64,000 nucleotides of DNA from Sporomusaceae bacterium FL31 (GCA_003990955.1 BIFV01000007.1:196866-260865); one strand, 5' to 3'. Numbered from the stretch's first letter, positions 52,801 to 61,786 are shown. A program made the numbers and translations. The notes: a model not told the origin generated them from the sequence alone.

Positions 52801-53530
52801 CGCCAAATTATCTGATGCGATTTCTGCCCGTGATGATATCATGGTTTACCTCATACACCGCGGTGTAGACCCTCAAGATGCTTTTAAGATTATGGAAGGA
52901 GTGCGAAAAGGGAAAGGCGTTAAACCGGAGGATGTTGCAAAACTGCGTGATAAAAATGTACCAGAATGGTATATTGAATCTTGCCAGAAGATTAAATATA
53001 TGTTCCCCAAAGCCCATGCCGTTGCTTACGTCATGATGGCTTTTCGAATTGCTTTTTGTAAAATTCATTATCCATTACCTTTCTATGCCTCCTATTTTAG
53101 TGTAAGGGCTACTGAGTTTGATGCTGATTTAATTGTGCAAGGTGAGCAAGCTCTGCGAAATAAACTGGCAGAATATGAGCAAAAGGGTAATACCTTGTCC
53201 GCAAAAGAAAAGAGCATGCAAACAATTGTTGAAATGGCACTAGAAATGTACCTGCGGAATTTCACCTTTGATAAGGTCGATCTGAATCGCTCAGATGCTA
53301 CTCGCTTTCTCATTATTAACAATGGCTTGCTTCCGCCGCTGTCATCGCTCCAAGGTTTAGGCGATTCTGCTGCGCAAAATATAGTGTCAGCACGTCAAGA
53401 TAAGCCATTCTCATCCATCGAGGACATTCGAGTACGCGGAAGAGCTTCCAAAACAGTGATTGACATCTTAAGAGGGCACGGTTGCCTAGACGAGTTGCCA
53501 GAGACCGATCAGATGATGCTTTTTGCCTAA
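49862..53530 (+). CDS. polC: DNA polymerase III alpha subunit PolC, without the inserted exonuclease
   Basis: 1222 residues; Bacillus PolC is about 1437. Order: N-terminal domain; OB fold (about 220-310); PHP domain beginning with HAHTHMSNMDAV (about 326); catalytic region with GSRGSVGSS (about 670), a four-Cys zinc site (CPNC near 695, CPHC near 720), PDIDLNFSGDYQP with catalytic acids (about 749), HPGGIMVVP (about 826); and C-terminal HhH segment. Between GMEGYLF (about 383) and NHIVILAQNTIGLRNLYRL, where other PolC enzymes carry a DnaQ-type exonuclease of about 180-200 residues, there are only about 7 residues, and no DxETTG motif is seen anywhere. A 9-A tract lies at 49990-49998. Confidence 0.95.
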   Translation: MHSFCIVPNNCENFWLFVSSLPIKEADKAILKQCKIAKVQVDTKKNCWEVFLDTPKSLPDHILSLAAQQLCKNCGIKEVHFIPKIKILNTYLETEWLDFVQHVAKDNPTVKHLLINAKRSFDGKKLIIETSGELSAEIIESHGTIKGIKSFILKEFNQLCEVECITVIDHVGPDLDDDILTPEYLEALNDTGKSTKSQEVNSSPIVFGRNIKDTPQVISAIQDEARNIVVEGKIVNVDTRELRSGRFLLTFDIADSSDGLSAKVFFDDKDKFDKAVGSVTKGMFAKVKGTVQFDKYANELVMFADSMCRLAVSERQDNAPVKRVELHAHTHMSNMDAVVSVKRLINTAAKWGHSAIAITDHGVVQAFPEACEVAAKAKIKVIYGMEGYLFKTEINQANHIVILAQNTIGLRNLYRLVSLAHLKYLHRTPRIPKAVLAEHREGLILGSACEAGELIQAIVNGASEEELVEIANFYDYLEIQPIANNAFLVREGRVRNDDELRQINLKVCELGAKLNKPVVATGDVHFLNPEDEVFRRILMAGKGFSDADNQPPLYFRTTDEMLQEFSYLGKDKAYEAVVENPQRIADMVERFKPIPDELYSPQIPGAEEQIRSMSYQQAESLYGTPLPEVVVSRLNYELNAIINNGFAVLYLIAHKLVKKSLDDGYLVGSRGSVGSSFVATMTNITEVNPLPPHWICPNCKFSEFITDGSYGGGFDLLDKNCPHCSTLLKKDGHDIPFAVFMGFHGDKVPDIDLNFSGDYQPVAHKYTEELFGKDNVFRAGTIATIADKTAFGYVKNYYTEKGLPVRNAYINNVVEGCTGVKRTTGQHPGGIMVVPRDMDVHHFTPIQRPADDKNSSTITTHFDYHSISSRLVKLDILGHDDPTVIKMLEDLTGRDPKTIPFDDAQTMSLFSSTQALNLTPSQLGSTVGTFGIPEFGTKFVRQMLEDTKPKTFSELVRISGFSHGTDVWLNNAQDLIKAGIAKLSDAISARDDIMVYLIHRGVDPQDAFKIMEGVRKGKGVKPEDVAKLRDKNVPEWYIESCQKIKYMFPKAHAVAYVMMAFRIAFCKIHYPLPFYASYFSVRATEFDADLIVQGEQALRNKLAEYEQKGNTLSAKEKSMQTIVEMALEMYLRNFTFDKVDLNRSDATRFLIINNGLLPPLSSLQGLGDSAAQNIVSARQDKPFSSIEDIRVRGRASKTVIDILRGHGCLDELPETDQMMLFA

Positions 53531-53552
53531 TTGCTGGAATTTTAGTTTGATG

Positions 53553-53581
53553 TTGTAAAAGCCACCATAGAGTGATATAAT
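53553..53581 (+). promoter_or_regulatory. Promoter upstream of the rimP-nusA-infB operon
   Basis: TTGTAA (53553-53558), a 17-base spacer and a perfect TATAAT (53576-53581). It starts transcription about 20 bases before a terminator hairpin and about 150 bases before rimP. Confidence 0.65.
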
Positions 53582-53607
53582 TAATTCGTAATAAATGACT
53601 TGTGCTG

Positions 53608-53638
53608 AAGAGTGGGTAAAAAAACCCACTCTTTCATC
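53608..53638 (+). terminator. Weak terminator / attenuator in the rimP-nusA leader
   Basis: AAGAGTGGGT (53608-53617) and ACCCACTCTT (53624-53633) form a 10-bp stem with a 6-A loop. The following T tract is short and interrupted (TTTCATCTT). It may end polC transcription, or act as an attenuator just after the promoter at 53553-53581. Confidence 0.7.
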
Positions 53639-53740
53639 TTATTTCTGTATTTTTTATCCTGCCAAATATAGGGTATAAGTATATGCCTTGTTAGGCAAAA
53701 ATAAAAGAAGAAATACTATTGTTGGTAGGAGGTGCTAAAT

Positions 53741-54196
53741 ATGTCAAACCGCATTGAAGAATTGGTTGAAAACTTAGTAGTTAGTATGCTTGATAACACA
53801 AATATTGAATTAGTGGACGTTGAGTATGTTAAAGAACGTGATTGGTACTTGCGCGTTTTTCTGGATAAAGACGGCGGCATAGAGATAGAAGATTGTCAAT
53901 GGCTTAGTGAGCAATTAGAAAACAAGCTAGATGAACTTGACCCAATCAAAGACAGCTATTATTTGGAAGTTTCATCCCCAGGGCTGGATCGTGCACTAAA
54001 AAAAGACAAAGATTTTAGTCGCCACATTGGCGATATGATTGAAATCAATACATACGCACCGATTAATGGTCAAAAAATCCTAGTCGGCAAATTAAGTGGT
54101 TTAGTTGATAACAATATTCAAATTGATGTCGATGGTATCGAAATGACAATTCCTAAAGACAAAGCGGCCCAGGTCAGGTTACACTTGGAGTTTTGA
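53741..54196 (+). CDS. rimP: Ribosome maturation factor RimP
   Basis: 151 residues from the ATG at 53741 (aggaggt about 9 bases upstream; a GTG at 53732 lies too close). RimP helps mature the 30S subunit. DVEYVKERDWYLRVFLDKDGGIEIEDC and YYLEVSSPGLDRALKK are diagnostic. First gene of the nusA-infB operon. Confidence 0.93.
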   Translation: MSNRIEELVENLVVSMLDNTNIELVDVEYVKERDWYLRVFLDKDGGIEIEDCQWLSEQLENKLDELDPIKDSYYLEVSSPGLDRALKKDKDFSRHIGDMIEINTYAPINGQKILVGKLSGLVDNNIQIDVDGIEMTIPKDKAAQVRLHLEF

Positions 54197-54225
54197 TTAT
54201 AAACAATTGAATAGGGGGAATTTGG

Positions 54226-55269
54226 GTGAACGCAGAGTTCATGCAAGCATTTGAACAACTTGGTAAAGAAAAGGGAATCGCTCCAGAAATTTTGTTTGAC
54301 GCAATTGAGGCTGCGCTAATTTCAGCTTATAAACGCAATTTCGGATCAGCGCAAAATGTACGGGTTTCGCTGGACCGTAATACTGGAGAAATCCACGTTT
54401 TTGCCCGTAAGAACATTGTCGAGACAGTGACTGATTCACGTTTGGAAATGGATCTTCCTGAAGCGCAAAATTTAGACCGTCGTTACGAGTTAGATGATGT
54501 TGTTGAGGTGGAAGTAACGCCAAAAGATTTTGGCCGTATTGCTGCTCAAACAGCAAAACAAGTCGTTGTACAACGCATCCGTGAAGCCGAGCGGGGTATC
54601 ATTTATGAAGAGTTCTCCAATCGCGAAAGTGATATTTTAACTGGTATTGTCCAAAGAATTGAACAGAAAAATGTTTTTATTGATTTAGGTAAAGCTGAAG
54701 CAATTCTTGCACCATCAGAACAAATATCCGGAGAACATTATCGCCATGGCGATCGATTAAAAACCTATATTATTGAGGTAAAGAAAACTACAAAGGGTCC
54801 TCAAATTCTTGTATCCCGAACTCATCCAGGCTTATTAAAGAGATTATTTGAGCTGGAAGTACCAGAAATTCATGATGGCATTGTTGAAATTAAGTCGGTT
54901 GCACGTGAACCTGGTCTCCGTTCTAAAATTGCCGTTTACTCGCGTGATGAAAATGTTGATCCTGTTGGCTCCTGTGTCGGCCATAAGGGTATGCGTGTTC
55001 AAACCATTGTGGATGAACTGCGCGGTGAAAAAATAGATATCGTAAAATGGAATGCAGATCCGACTAAATATATCGCTAACGCGCTAAGTCCAGCAAAAGT
55101 AATTTCGGTTGAAGTTAATGAGGCTGAAAAATTATCAAAAGTAGTGGTACCGGATTATCAGTTGTCACTAGCGATTGGTAAAGAAGGCCAAAATGCCCGT
55201 CTAGCCGCCAAATTAACAGGCTGGAAAATTGATATTAAAAGTGAATCACAAGCTCAATCAGCATCATAG
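54226..55269 (+). CDS. nusA: Transcription termination/antitermination factor NusA
   Basis: 347 residues, GTG start with aggggg upstream. Order: N-terminal RNA-polymerase-binding domain; S1 domain (about 135-200; DILTGIVQRIEQKNVFIDLGKAEAIL); two KH domains (SVGHKGMRVQTIVDELRGEKIDIV-like text in the sequence GHKGMRV near 252 and IGKEGQNARLAAKLTGWKIDI near 315). No C-terminal acidic repeats, as usual in Firmicutes. Confidence 0.95.
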   Translation: MNAEFMQAFEQLGKEKGIAPEILFDAIEAALISAYKRNFGSAQNVRVSLDRNTGEIHVFARKNIVETVTDSRLEMDLPEAQNLDRRYELDDVVEVEVTPKDFGRIAAQTAKQVVVQRIREAERGIIYEEFSNRESDILTGIVQRIEQKNVFIDLGKAEAILAPSEQISGEHYRHGDRLKTYIIEVKKTTKGPQILVSRTHPGLLKRLFELEVPEIHDGIVEIKSVAREPGLRSKIAVYSRDENVDPVGSCVGHKGMRVQTIVDELRGEKIDIVKWNADPTKYIANALSPAKVISVEVNEAEKLSKVVVPDYQLSLAIGKEGQNARLAAKLTGWKIDIKSESQAQSAS

Positions 55270-55280
55270 GAGGAATAGCA

Positions 55281-55547
55281 GTGGTTCAGAAGAAAATTCC
55301 TCAACGAATGTGCGTTGGGTGTCAGCAAATGAAAAACAAGAAAGAACTTATGCGAATTGTTCGTACTCCAGAAGGTGCGATTGTTTTAGATTCTACTGGG
55401 AAAAAAGCTGGCCGAGGGGCTTATGTTTGCCGGGATGAGCAATGCTTTACTAAAGCTTTCAAAGAAAAACGACTGGAAAAGGCTTTAAAACATGCGGTTG
55501 ATACGGATGTTTATGATCAGTTGCGAACAGGAATCGGTAATTCATGA
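55281..55547 (+). CDS. rnpM: RNase P modulator RnpM (YlxR)
   Basis: 88 residues, GTG start with aggagg upstream. The YlxR fold is marked by RMCVGCQQMKNKKELMRIVR and GRGAYVCRDEQC. YlxR/RnpM binds RNase P RNA and modulates its activity. Overlaps the next gene by 4 bases. Confidence 0.93.
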   Translation: MVQKKIPQRMCVGCQQMKNKKELMRIVRTPEGAIVLDSTGKKAGRGAYVCRDEQCFTKAFKEKRLEKALKHAVDTDVYDQLRTGIGNS

Positions 55548-55849
55548 ACGATCAAAAGCTCGCTTCACTTCTTGGATTAGCGCAAAAAGCAGGTAAAATA
55601 GCATCAGGTGAATTATCGGTTGAAAAGGCTGTAAAATCAGGCAAAGCACGGCTTATTATTATTGCGTCAGATTCTTCGGACGGAACAAAGAAGAAATATC
55701 GTGACATGTCCCAATATTATCAAGTGCCATTACATGAAGTTTTAACTAAGCAACAACTAGGTAACTGTATTGGAAAAGAATATCGCGCAGCGCTTACAAT
55801 TGTAGACAAAGGTTTCAGCAATGCAGTATTAAAAGCTTTAATGCAATGA
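55544..55849 (+). CDS. ylxQ: L7Ae-family ribosomal protein-like protein (YlxQ)
   Basis: 101 residues. [41 protein letters not shown] is the L7Ae/L30e RNA-binding core, which recognises kink-turns. The conserved place between rnpM and infB supports the YlxQ (RplGA) identity. Confidence 0.92.
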   Translation: MNDQKLASLLGLAQKAGKIASGELSVEKAVKSGKARLIIIASDSSDGTKKKYRDMSQYYQVPLHEVLTKQQLGNCIGKEYRAALTIVDKGFSNAVLKALMQ

Positions 55850-55886
55850 TAATGTTACGGGAGAGAAGAAAATTGGGGGTGGATCA

Positions 55887-58469
55887 ATGTCCAAATATAG
55901 AGTATATGAATTAGCAAAAGAATTTAATACAACTAGCAAAGTAATTCTTGATATTTTGGCCCGTAACAACGTAACGGCTAAAAATCATATGAGTAATGTG
56001 GGAGAGGAGGCTAAGTCTGTGATTAACAGAACATTCGCCCATAAAATTGAAGCCTCTGAGCCCATAGCGCCAGAAACAAAAGTAGTCCCTGCCGCTGCTC
56101 CAAAAGCTCCAGGATCCGAGCGTTCAGCAGCAAATGACAGTCGTCCAAATTATCCACGCGATAACAGACAGCAGCAACCAGGCTCAAATCAACAAAATAG
56201 ACCTCAACATCACGGGTTTAATTCCCAAAATAGACCTAATGCACAAACACAAGGCCCAAATAATCAAGCCAGGCCAAATCAGTCACAGCAAGGTTTTAAT
56301 CCTCAGAACAGACCTAATAACAATCAGCAACGGCCTGGATTTAACAATAATCGTAATAACCAGCCACAAAATAACCAATCCGGTTTTCAGCAAAATAGAC
56401 CAACTAATGCTGCACCGAATGCAAATCAACCAAGATTTAATAACAACAACAATCAGCAGCGCCCACCATTCCAGCGTAATGATCAGGCACCACGGACTGA
56501 TCAACGCCCACCAAATGCTGCCAATAATAGCACTCAATTTCGTGATCGTCCTCAGCCAGCAAATCAAAACAGACCAAATACAAATACTAATTTTGCTAAA
56601 AAGCCTCCCCAAGGGCCGAATCGGAATCAACATAACAACAGACCTAACCAGCAGCATCGTTCTCATGCTTCCCAAAATCAGCAGCGCCAGACTCCACCAG
56701 TCAAAATGGAGCCACCAAAACCTAAAGTTATTAAGTTAGGTGGTCCAATCACAGTAAAAGAATTTGCTGGAAAAATGGGCCGTGAAGTCAGCGAAGTTAT
56801 CAAAAAATTGATGATGCTTGGTGTCATGGCTACCATTAATCAAGAAGTAGATATTGATACAGCAACCATTTTAGCTGGCGATTTTGGTGTGACAGTGGAA
56901 GAATTGCCGCCAGAAGAGGATCCAACCGAGATTCCTGAAATTGTTGATGATCCAGCTACATTAATTCTACGTTCACCAGTTGTAACTGTAATGGGTCATG
57001 TTGACCATGGAAAAACATCGCTGCTTGATGCAATTCGTCAAACTCATGTAACTGCCCAAGAAGCGGGTGGTATTACCCAACATATCGGTGCTTATCAGGT
57101 TATTAATCAAGGAAGAAAAATTGTATTTTTGGATACACCCGGCCATGAGGCATTCACAGCAATGCGAGCTCGTGGTGCACAAGTAACAGATATTGCAATT
57201 TTAGTTGTAGCTGCGGATGATGGTGTTATGCCACAAACAATTGAAGCAATTAATCATGCAAAATCAGCAAAAGTTCCCATCATTGTTGCAGTTAATAAAA
57301 TGGACCGTGAAGGTGCTAATCCGGACCGGGTTAAACAACAGCTCTCCGATCACGGCTTGGTTCCCGAGGATTGGGGCGGCGACACCATCATGGTTCCTGT
57401 GTCGGCACATAAAAAGACCGGGATCAATGATCTTTTAGAAATGATCGTACTAGTAGCCGAAATGCAGGAACTAAAGGCTAATCCAAATCGTGCAGCACAA
57501 GGTACTATTGTTGAAGCACAATTAGATAAAGGCCGCGGTCCTGTTGCTACCGTGCTGATCCAAAAAGGTACCTTACAGATTGGTGATTCAATCATTGCTG
57601 GTACAACATATGGTAAAGTCAGAGCCATGATTAATGATCGTGGTGAGAAAGTAAAAAAAGCAGGTCCTTCGACCCCTGTTGAAGTATTAGGCTTAGCCGA
57701 TGTTCCCGCAGCTGGCGATGTTCTTGTTGCTGTTGATGAAAAAACAGCAAAAGCTGTAGCGGAAAAACGCATTGCTAAAAAACGTACTGAAGAAATGGCC
57801 CACTCACAAAAAGTTTCTCTTGATGACTTATTTAAACAAATTCAAGAAGGCAATATCAAAGATTTAAATATTGTTATAAAAGCTGATGTTCAAGGTTCGA
57901 TTGAAGCAATACGTCAAGCCATGCTGAATTTAAACACAAATAAAGAAGTCAGAGTAAACATTGTCCATGCTGGTGTAGGTGCTATTAATGAGTCTGATGT
58001 CATGTTATCTTCAGCTGCTAATGCACTAATTATCGGATTTAATGTGCGTCCTGATGCTAATGCCCGCAAACTGGCAGATACCGAGAAAATTGATATTAGA
58101 ACATACCGTGTTATTTATGAAGCAATCAATGATGTTGAAGCTGCAATGACAGGAATGCTTGCACCTGAATATAAAGAAGTTGCTCAAGGACGTGTAGAAA
58201 TTAGGCAAGTATTTAGTTTCTCTAAAGGCATTGTTGCTGGCTCGTATGTCTTAGAAGGAAAGATTACAAGCTCTTCGAAAATTCGTATTGTTCGTAATGG
58301 CATAGTTGTTCACGAAGGCGAGCTGGAATCTTTAAGACGCTTTAAGGACGATGTCAAAGAAGTGGCCGCTGGCTATGAGTGTGGTATAACAATTGATAAG
58401 TTCCGTGATATTAAAGAAGGCGATATCATCGAAGCATATACAATGGAAGAGATTAAAAGAAACAGTTAA
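55887..58469 (+). CDS. infB: Translation initiation factor IF-2 with a long Asn/Gln-rich linker
   Basis: 860 residues. N-terminal subdomain ([21 protein letters not shown]), then from about residue 75 to 270 a low-complexity region made of Asn, Gln, Pro, Arg and Phe ([25 protein letters not shown]). Second IF2N ([20 protein letters not shown] near 288), then GTPase: [14 protein letters not shown] (about 369), [15 protein letters not shown]; domains II, III and IV follow. The linker length is unusual and its composition prion-like. Overall gene is intact. Confidence 0.96.
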   Translation: MSKYRVYELAKEFNTTSKVILDILARNNVTAKNHMSNVGEEAKSVINRTFAHKIEASEPIAPETKVVPAAAPKAPGSERSAANDSRPNYPRDNRQQQPGSNQQNRPQHHGFNSQNRPNAQTQGPNNQARPNQSQQGFNPQNRPNNNQQRPGFNNNRNNQPQNNQSGFQQNRPTNAAPNANQPRFNNNNNQQRPPFQRNDQAPRTDQRPPNAANNSTQFRDRPQPANQNRPNTNTNFAKKPPQGPNRNQHNNRPNQQHRSHASQNQQRQTPPVKMEPPKPKVIKLGGPITVKEFAGKMGREVSEVIKKLMMLGVMATINQEVDIDTATILAGDFGVTVEELPPEEDPTEIPEIVDDPATLILRSPVVTVMGHVDHGKTSLLDAIRQTHVTAQEAGGITQHIGAYQVINQGRKIVFLDTPGHEAFTAMRARGAQVTDIAILVVAADDGVMPQTIEAINHAKSAKVPIIVAVNKMDREGANPDRVKQQLSDHGLVPEDWGGDTIMVPVSAHKKTGINDLLEMIVLVAEMQELKANPNRAAQGTIVEAQLDKGRGPVATVLIQKGTLQIGDSIIAGTTYGKVRAMINDRGEKVKKAGPSTPVEVLGLADVPAAGDVLVAVDEKTAKAVAEKRIAKKRTEEMAHSQKVSLDDLFKQIQEGNIKDLNIVIKADVQGSIEAIRQAMLNLNTNKEVRVNIVHAGVGAINESDVMLSSAANALIIGFNVRPDANARKLADTEKIDIRTYRVIYEAINDVEAAMTGMLAPEYKEVAQGRVEIRQVFSFSKGIVAGSYVLEGKITSSSKIRIVRNGIVVHEGELESLRRFKDDVKEVAAGYECGITIDKFRDIKEGDIIEAYTMEEIKRNS

Positions 58470-58489
58470 AATTGGACGGAGGGGTTATC

Positions 58490-58849
58490 ATGGGACAACT
58501 CCGAGTTGAAAAAGTTCAGGAGTTTATCAAACAAGAAGTCAGTAAAATTATTTTAAATGATTTAAAAGATCCACGCATTGGCTTTGTTACAGTGACGCAA
58601 GTTGATGTAACTGGTGATTTGCGAAGCGCTAAAATATATGTTAGCTTAATGGGTAGCGATGATCAAAAAGCAGCTACCTGGGCTGGTCTGCAAAAAGCTC
58701 TAGGCTATGTACGCAGTGAGATTGGCAAAAGAATCCGCCTTAGAATGACACCAGAAATAACATTTCAGCTTGATGAATCTTTAGACTATAGTTCGAAAAT
58801 ACAGGAACTATTAATTAAAATTAAAAACGAGGAAGAGGCTAACCATTAA
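58490..58849 (+). CDS. rbfA: Ribosome-binding factor A
   Basis: 119 residues from the ATG at 58490 (acggagggg upstream). RbfA binds the 30S subunit during late maturation. VEKVQEFIKQEVSKIILNDLKDPRIGFVTVTQVDVTGDLRSAKIYVS is the family core (KH-like fold). Directly before nrnA, with one base between. Confidence 0.94.
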   Translation: MGQLRVEKVQEFIKQEVSKIILNDLKDPRIGFVTVTQVDVTGDLRSAKIYVSLMGSDDQKAATWAGLQKALGYVRSEIGKRIRLRMTPEITFQLDESLDYSSKIQELLIKIKNEEEANH

Positions 58850-58850
58850 A

Positions 58851-59807
58851 ATGGATATCACGCTTGAACGTACGGCCGACCTTCTGTCAAGGCATTCTAA
58901 TATTGTAATTACTGCTCATGTTCATCCAGATGGCGACAGCTTGGGTTCTATGTTGGGACTCGCTCACTACTTATCCACAAAAGACAAGAATATTCAACTG
59001 CTAATTGATGATGACGTTCCTGCTGTCTATGATTTCCTGCCTGGCAGTGAAATCATAGAACAGCCTGGTTCGCAGCGAATTAAAGCAGATTTACTTGTAA
59101 TTCTTGATGCGAGTGATCTTGAAAGAATTGGTCGAGTAAAAGATGTAGTTGATGCTCCAATCTTAAACATCGATCATCATATTTCAAACACAAAGTTTGC
59201 GGACTATTTGTTTTTGGATAGTCATGCAGCAGCTACTGGAGAAATTATTCTCAGACTCTTAAAGTTGATGGATGCTGACATCTCTACTGATATTGCAACC
59301 TGTTTATATACAGCAATTGCTACTGACTGCGGATTTTTTCGCTATGCGAATACTTCGGCCGATACCATGAGGTATTGTGCTGAATTGATTGACTATGGTG
59401 TTAAGCCGCATTTAGTGTCAGAAGAGTTAGAGGCAAAGCCTCTAGCCAGTGTTATTAACCTATCAAAGATTCTTCAAACTTTGGAATTGTTTTTTGATGG
59501 AAAAATTGCAACAATTACGATTCTCGCTGAAATGCTGGAAGACAATGAAAGTACAGACGGATTTATCAACTATCCTAGAATCATTGAAGGTGTAGAAATT
59601 GCGGTTATGTTCAAGCCTACTGATAATGGGACTTGTAGAGTTAGCCTAAGATCTAAACATGTTGATGTCAGTAAAATAGCTCTATATTTCGGCGGTGGCG
59701 GTCATGCACGAGCAGCAGGTTGTACAATAAATGGAAGTTTAGCAAAAGTAAAAGCTGAAGTCATAGCTGCAGCAACAAAACAACTGCAGGGGTCTTACGA
59801 TGGTTAG
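58851..59807 (+). CDS. nrnA: DHH/DHHA1 phosphoesterase NrnA (nano-RNase / pAp phosphatase)
   Basis: 318 residues. DHH motifs HVHPDGDSLGS, VILDASD and LNIDHHISN hold the metals; DHHA1 has GGGGHARAAG near the C-terminus. NrnA degrades very short RNAs and dephosphorylates pAp. Conserved position between rbfA and truB. truB overlaps its end by 8 bases. Confidence 0.92.
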   Translation: MDITLERTADLLSRHSNIVITAHVHPDGDSLGSMLGLAHYLSTKDKNIQLLIDDDVPAVYDFLPGSEIIEQPGSQRIKADLLVILDASDLERIGRVKDVVDAPILNIDHHISNTKFADYLFLDSHAAATGEIILRLLKLMDADISTDIATCLYTAIATDCGFFRYANTSADTMRYCAELIDYGVKPHLVSEELEAKPLASVINLSKILQTLELFFDGKIATITILAEMLEDNESTDGFINYPRIIEGVEIAVMFKPTDNGTCRVSLRSKHVDVSKIALYFGGGGHARAAGCTINGSLAKVKAEVIAAATKQLQGSYDG

Positions 59808-60663
59808 CGGGTTTATTAATGTTTTAAAGCCTCCTGGTATGACCTCACATGATATTGTTTCATTTATTCGCAGAACCTATGGGCTAAAACGTGTCGGTCA
59901 TGCCGGCACTCTTGACCCAGCTGCAGCCGGGATTTTGCCAGTTGCCTTAGGTCATGCTACCAGGCTTATCGAGTACACCACTGATGCTGATAAAAGTTAT
60001 CGTGCTGAACTCACACTTGGATATGCAACCGACAGTGGTGATTCTACCGGCGAAGTAATCTGCCAATCAACCTTTGATACGCCTTCAGCAGCCCAGATCG
60101 ATCATGTATTAAACTCGTTTATTGGTAGGAATGAGCAAATACCGCCTATGTATTCTGCAGTTAAAATAGCTGGAAAAAAGCTCTATGAACTGGCAAGAAG
60201 TGGTGTTACGGTAGAACGGCAGCCTCGTAGTATTTATATTCACGAACTTTCCTTAATACACGCTACACCTGAAACGATCCTTTTTGATGTAACCTGTTCG
60301 AAAGGAACATATATCCGCACATTATGTATGGATATTGGCGATAGGCTTGGTATTCCTGCGGTAATGTCGTTTTTAGTTCGAACAAGAGTTGGATCTTTTA
60401 TGCTTGCTGATTCTTTTACCATTGAGGAGATCGCTGAGCAGCCAGAGTCAGTATTATTGCCAGTCGATACAGCATTAACACATATCCCAATGCTTTTACT
60501 AACATTGTCTCAATCCCAGGCATTCCGCTATGGTCAAAGTATACCTTATTTAGGAACTGACCAGCCCTTACTAAGAATCTATGATGATCATCATTTGTTT
60601 ATTGGTATTGGGCAGCTATTAGCTAATTCACTGACACCCGTAAAAGTTATGTCATTTGCATAA
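59800..60663 (+). CDS. truB: tRNA pseudouridine-55 synthase TruB
   Basis: 287 residues. GHAGTLDPAAAGILPVALGHATR carries the catalytic Asp; VKIAGKKLYELARSG and SKGTYIRTLCMDIGDRLG are conserved. It converts U55 to pseudouridine in tRNA T-arms. Confidence 0.95.
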   Translation: MVSGFINVLKPPGMTSHDIVSFIRRTYGLKRVGHAGTLDPAAAGILPVALGHATRLIEYTTDADKSYRAELTLGYATDSGDSTGEVICQSTFDTPSAAQIDHVLNSFIGRNEQIPPMYSAVKIAGKKLYELARSGVTVERQPRSIYIHELSLIHATPETILFDVTCSKGTYIRTLCMDIGDRLGIPAVMSFLVRTRVGSFMLADSFTIEEIAEQPESVLLPVDTALTHIPMLLLTLSQSQAFRYGQSIPYLGTDQPLLRIYDDHHLFIGIGQLLANSLTPVKVMSFA

Positions 60664-60705
60664 TTTATCGGCTACACAGCTTATTGTATAGAGGAGAAGT
60701 TTCAC

Positions 60706-61623
60706 ATGCAAATTTTTACAACAGTTGACAAGTTGTGCGATAAATATCCCAATATTACGGTAGCTTTGGGTACTTTTGATGGTGTCCATCTTGGTCACCA
60801 AAAAATTATTGGTAAGGCAGTTACTTTAGCAAAAGCAATCAATGGCACAAGTGTAGTTTTTACATTTAGTAATCATCCTCTATCCATTGTTGCTCCTGAA
60901 CGCTGCCCCAGCCAAATTATCACCAATGAATATAAAGCAGATTTACTGCGGTCATTAGGTGTAGATATCTTGATCAATATTCCTTTCACCTCAACTTTGC
61001 TTAAATATTCACCAAGTGAATTCATTCATTTACTGCAAACAAACCTAAAGCCAAAGCATGTAGTTGTAGGTCCAAATTATTCTTTCGGCTACAAGTGTGT
61101 GGGTAATCCGGATTTGCTTGCAAAAGCTGGGCAAAAAGAGAACTTTGAAGTTGAAGTTCATCCTGCGGTATACCTGGATGGAGATCTTGTAAGTAGTACT
61201 TTAATCCGAAAATTCATCGCTGAAGGTAATGTTTCTGAGAGTGCACGCTTACTAGGCCGATCGTTCAGATTAAAAGGCGAAGTTGTTACAGGGGACCAAC
61301 GCGGGCGTATGTTAGGTTTTCCAACCGCAAACTTGAACATTCCTGATAATTTTGCAATACCAAATAACGGAGTCTATGCGGTAAGAACTTATTTCAATCA
61401 TTTAACTTATAATTCAATTGCTAATATTGGTATAAATCCTACGTTTCAGGGTATAAACCGTCATATAGAAGTGCATTTATTAGAGTTTAATGACAATCTT
61501 TATGGAAAAACAATAGAAGTTGAGTTCTTAGAGAAAATAAGACCTGAAAAAACTTTCTCTGATATTCACGAACTAGTTAAGCAAATTAAATGTGATATTG
61601 AAGTTGCTTTTAAATACTACTAA
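60706..61623 (+). CDS. ribF: Riboflavin kinase / FAD synthetase RibF
   Basis: 305 residues. N-terminal FMN adenylyltransferase (TFDGVHLGHQKII and SSTLIRKFIAEGNV) and C-terminal riboflavin kinase (GDQRGRMLGFPTANLNI, GVYAV, NPTFQG, EVHLLEFN). Makes FMN and FAD. Last gene of the operon; rpsO has its own promoter and leader downstream. Confidence 0.95.
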   Translation: MQIFTTVDKLCDKYPNITVALGTFDGVHLGHQKIIGKAVTLAKAINGTSVVFTFSNHPLSIVAPERCPSQIITNEYKADLLRSLGVDILINIPFTSTLLKYSPSEFIHLLQTNLKPKHVVVGPNYSFGYKCVGNPDLLAKAGQKENFEVEVHPAVYLDGDLVSSTLIRKFIAEGNVSESARLLGRSFRLKGEVVTGDQRGRMLGFPTANLNIPDNFAIPNNGVYAVRTYFNHLTYNSIANIGINPTFQGINRHIEVHLLEFNDNLYGKTIEVEFLEKIRPEKTFSDIHELVKQIKCDIEVAFKYY

Positions 61624-61651
61624 TAAAGTTTCTAAATTCCTCAAATCTATA

Positions 61652-61680
61652 TTTACAGTGATATTAGTTTATGTTAAACT
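61652..61680 (+). promoter_or_regulatory. Probable rpsO promoter
   Basis: TTTACA (61652-61657), 17-base spacer, TAAACT (61675-61680). The -10 lies in an 8-bp inverted repeat (TTAGTTTA 61664-61671, TAAACTAA 61675-61682). Transcription would begin about 100 bases before rpsO. Confidence 0.5.
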
Positions 61681-61710
61681 AATAAAGATGTGGAAAATAC
61701 ACACATTTAT

Positions 61711-61765
61711 GAACCATAGCTAGGAGATCGAGACTCCGACGTTTTCTTGGCTAACGGGGATATTT
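61711..61765 (+). promoter_or_regulatory. Structured rpsO leader, possible S15 autoregulatory site
   Basis: GGAG (61723-61726) can pair with CTCC (61734-61737), enclosed by TAGC (61717-61720) with GCTA (61750-61753). A junction of this type upstream of rpsO suggests S15 feedback binding, as known in other bacteria. The pairing is short, so the model is tentative. Confidence 0.45.
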
Positions 61766-61786
61766 AAAGTAAAGGAAGTGTCCATT

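Noticed and set aside
49862..53530. PolC shortened by an assembly deletion
   Set aside because: The junction keeps frame and joins two conserved PHP segments smoothly; a random deletion would rarely do so.
56134..56739. 201-residue frame inside infB
   Set aside because: It overlaps the low-complexity IF-2 linker in another frame; its Ile/Ser/Gln-rich sequence is a by-product of the biased codons.
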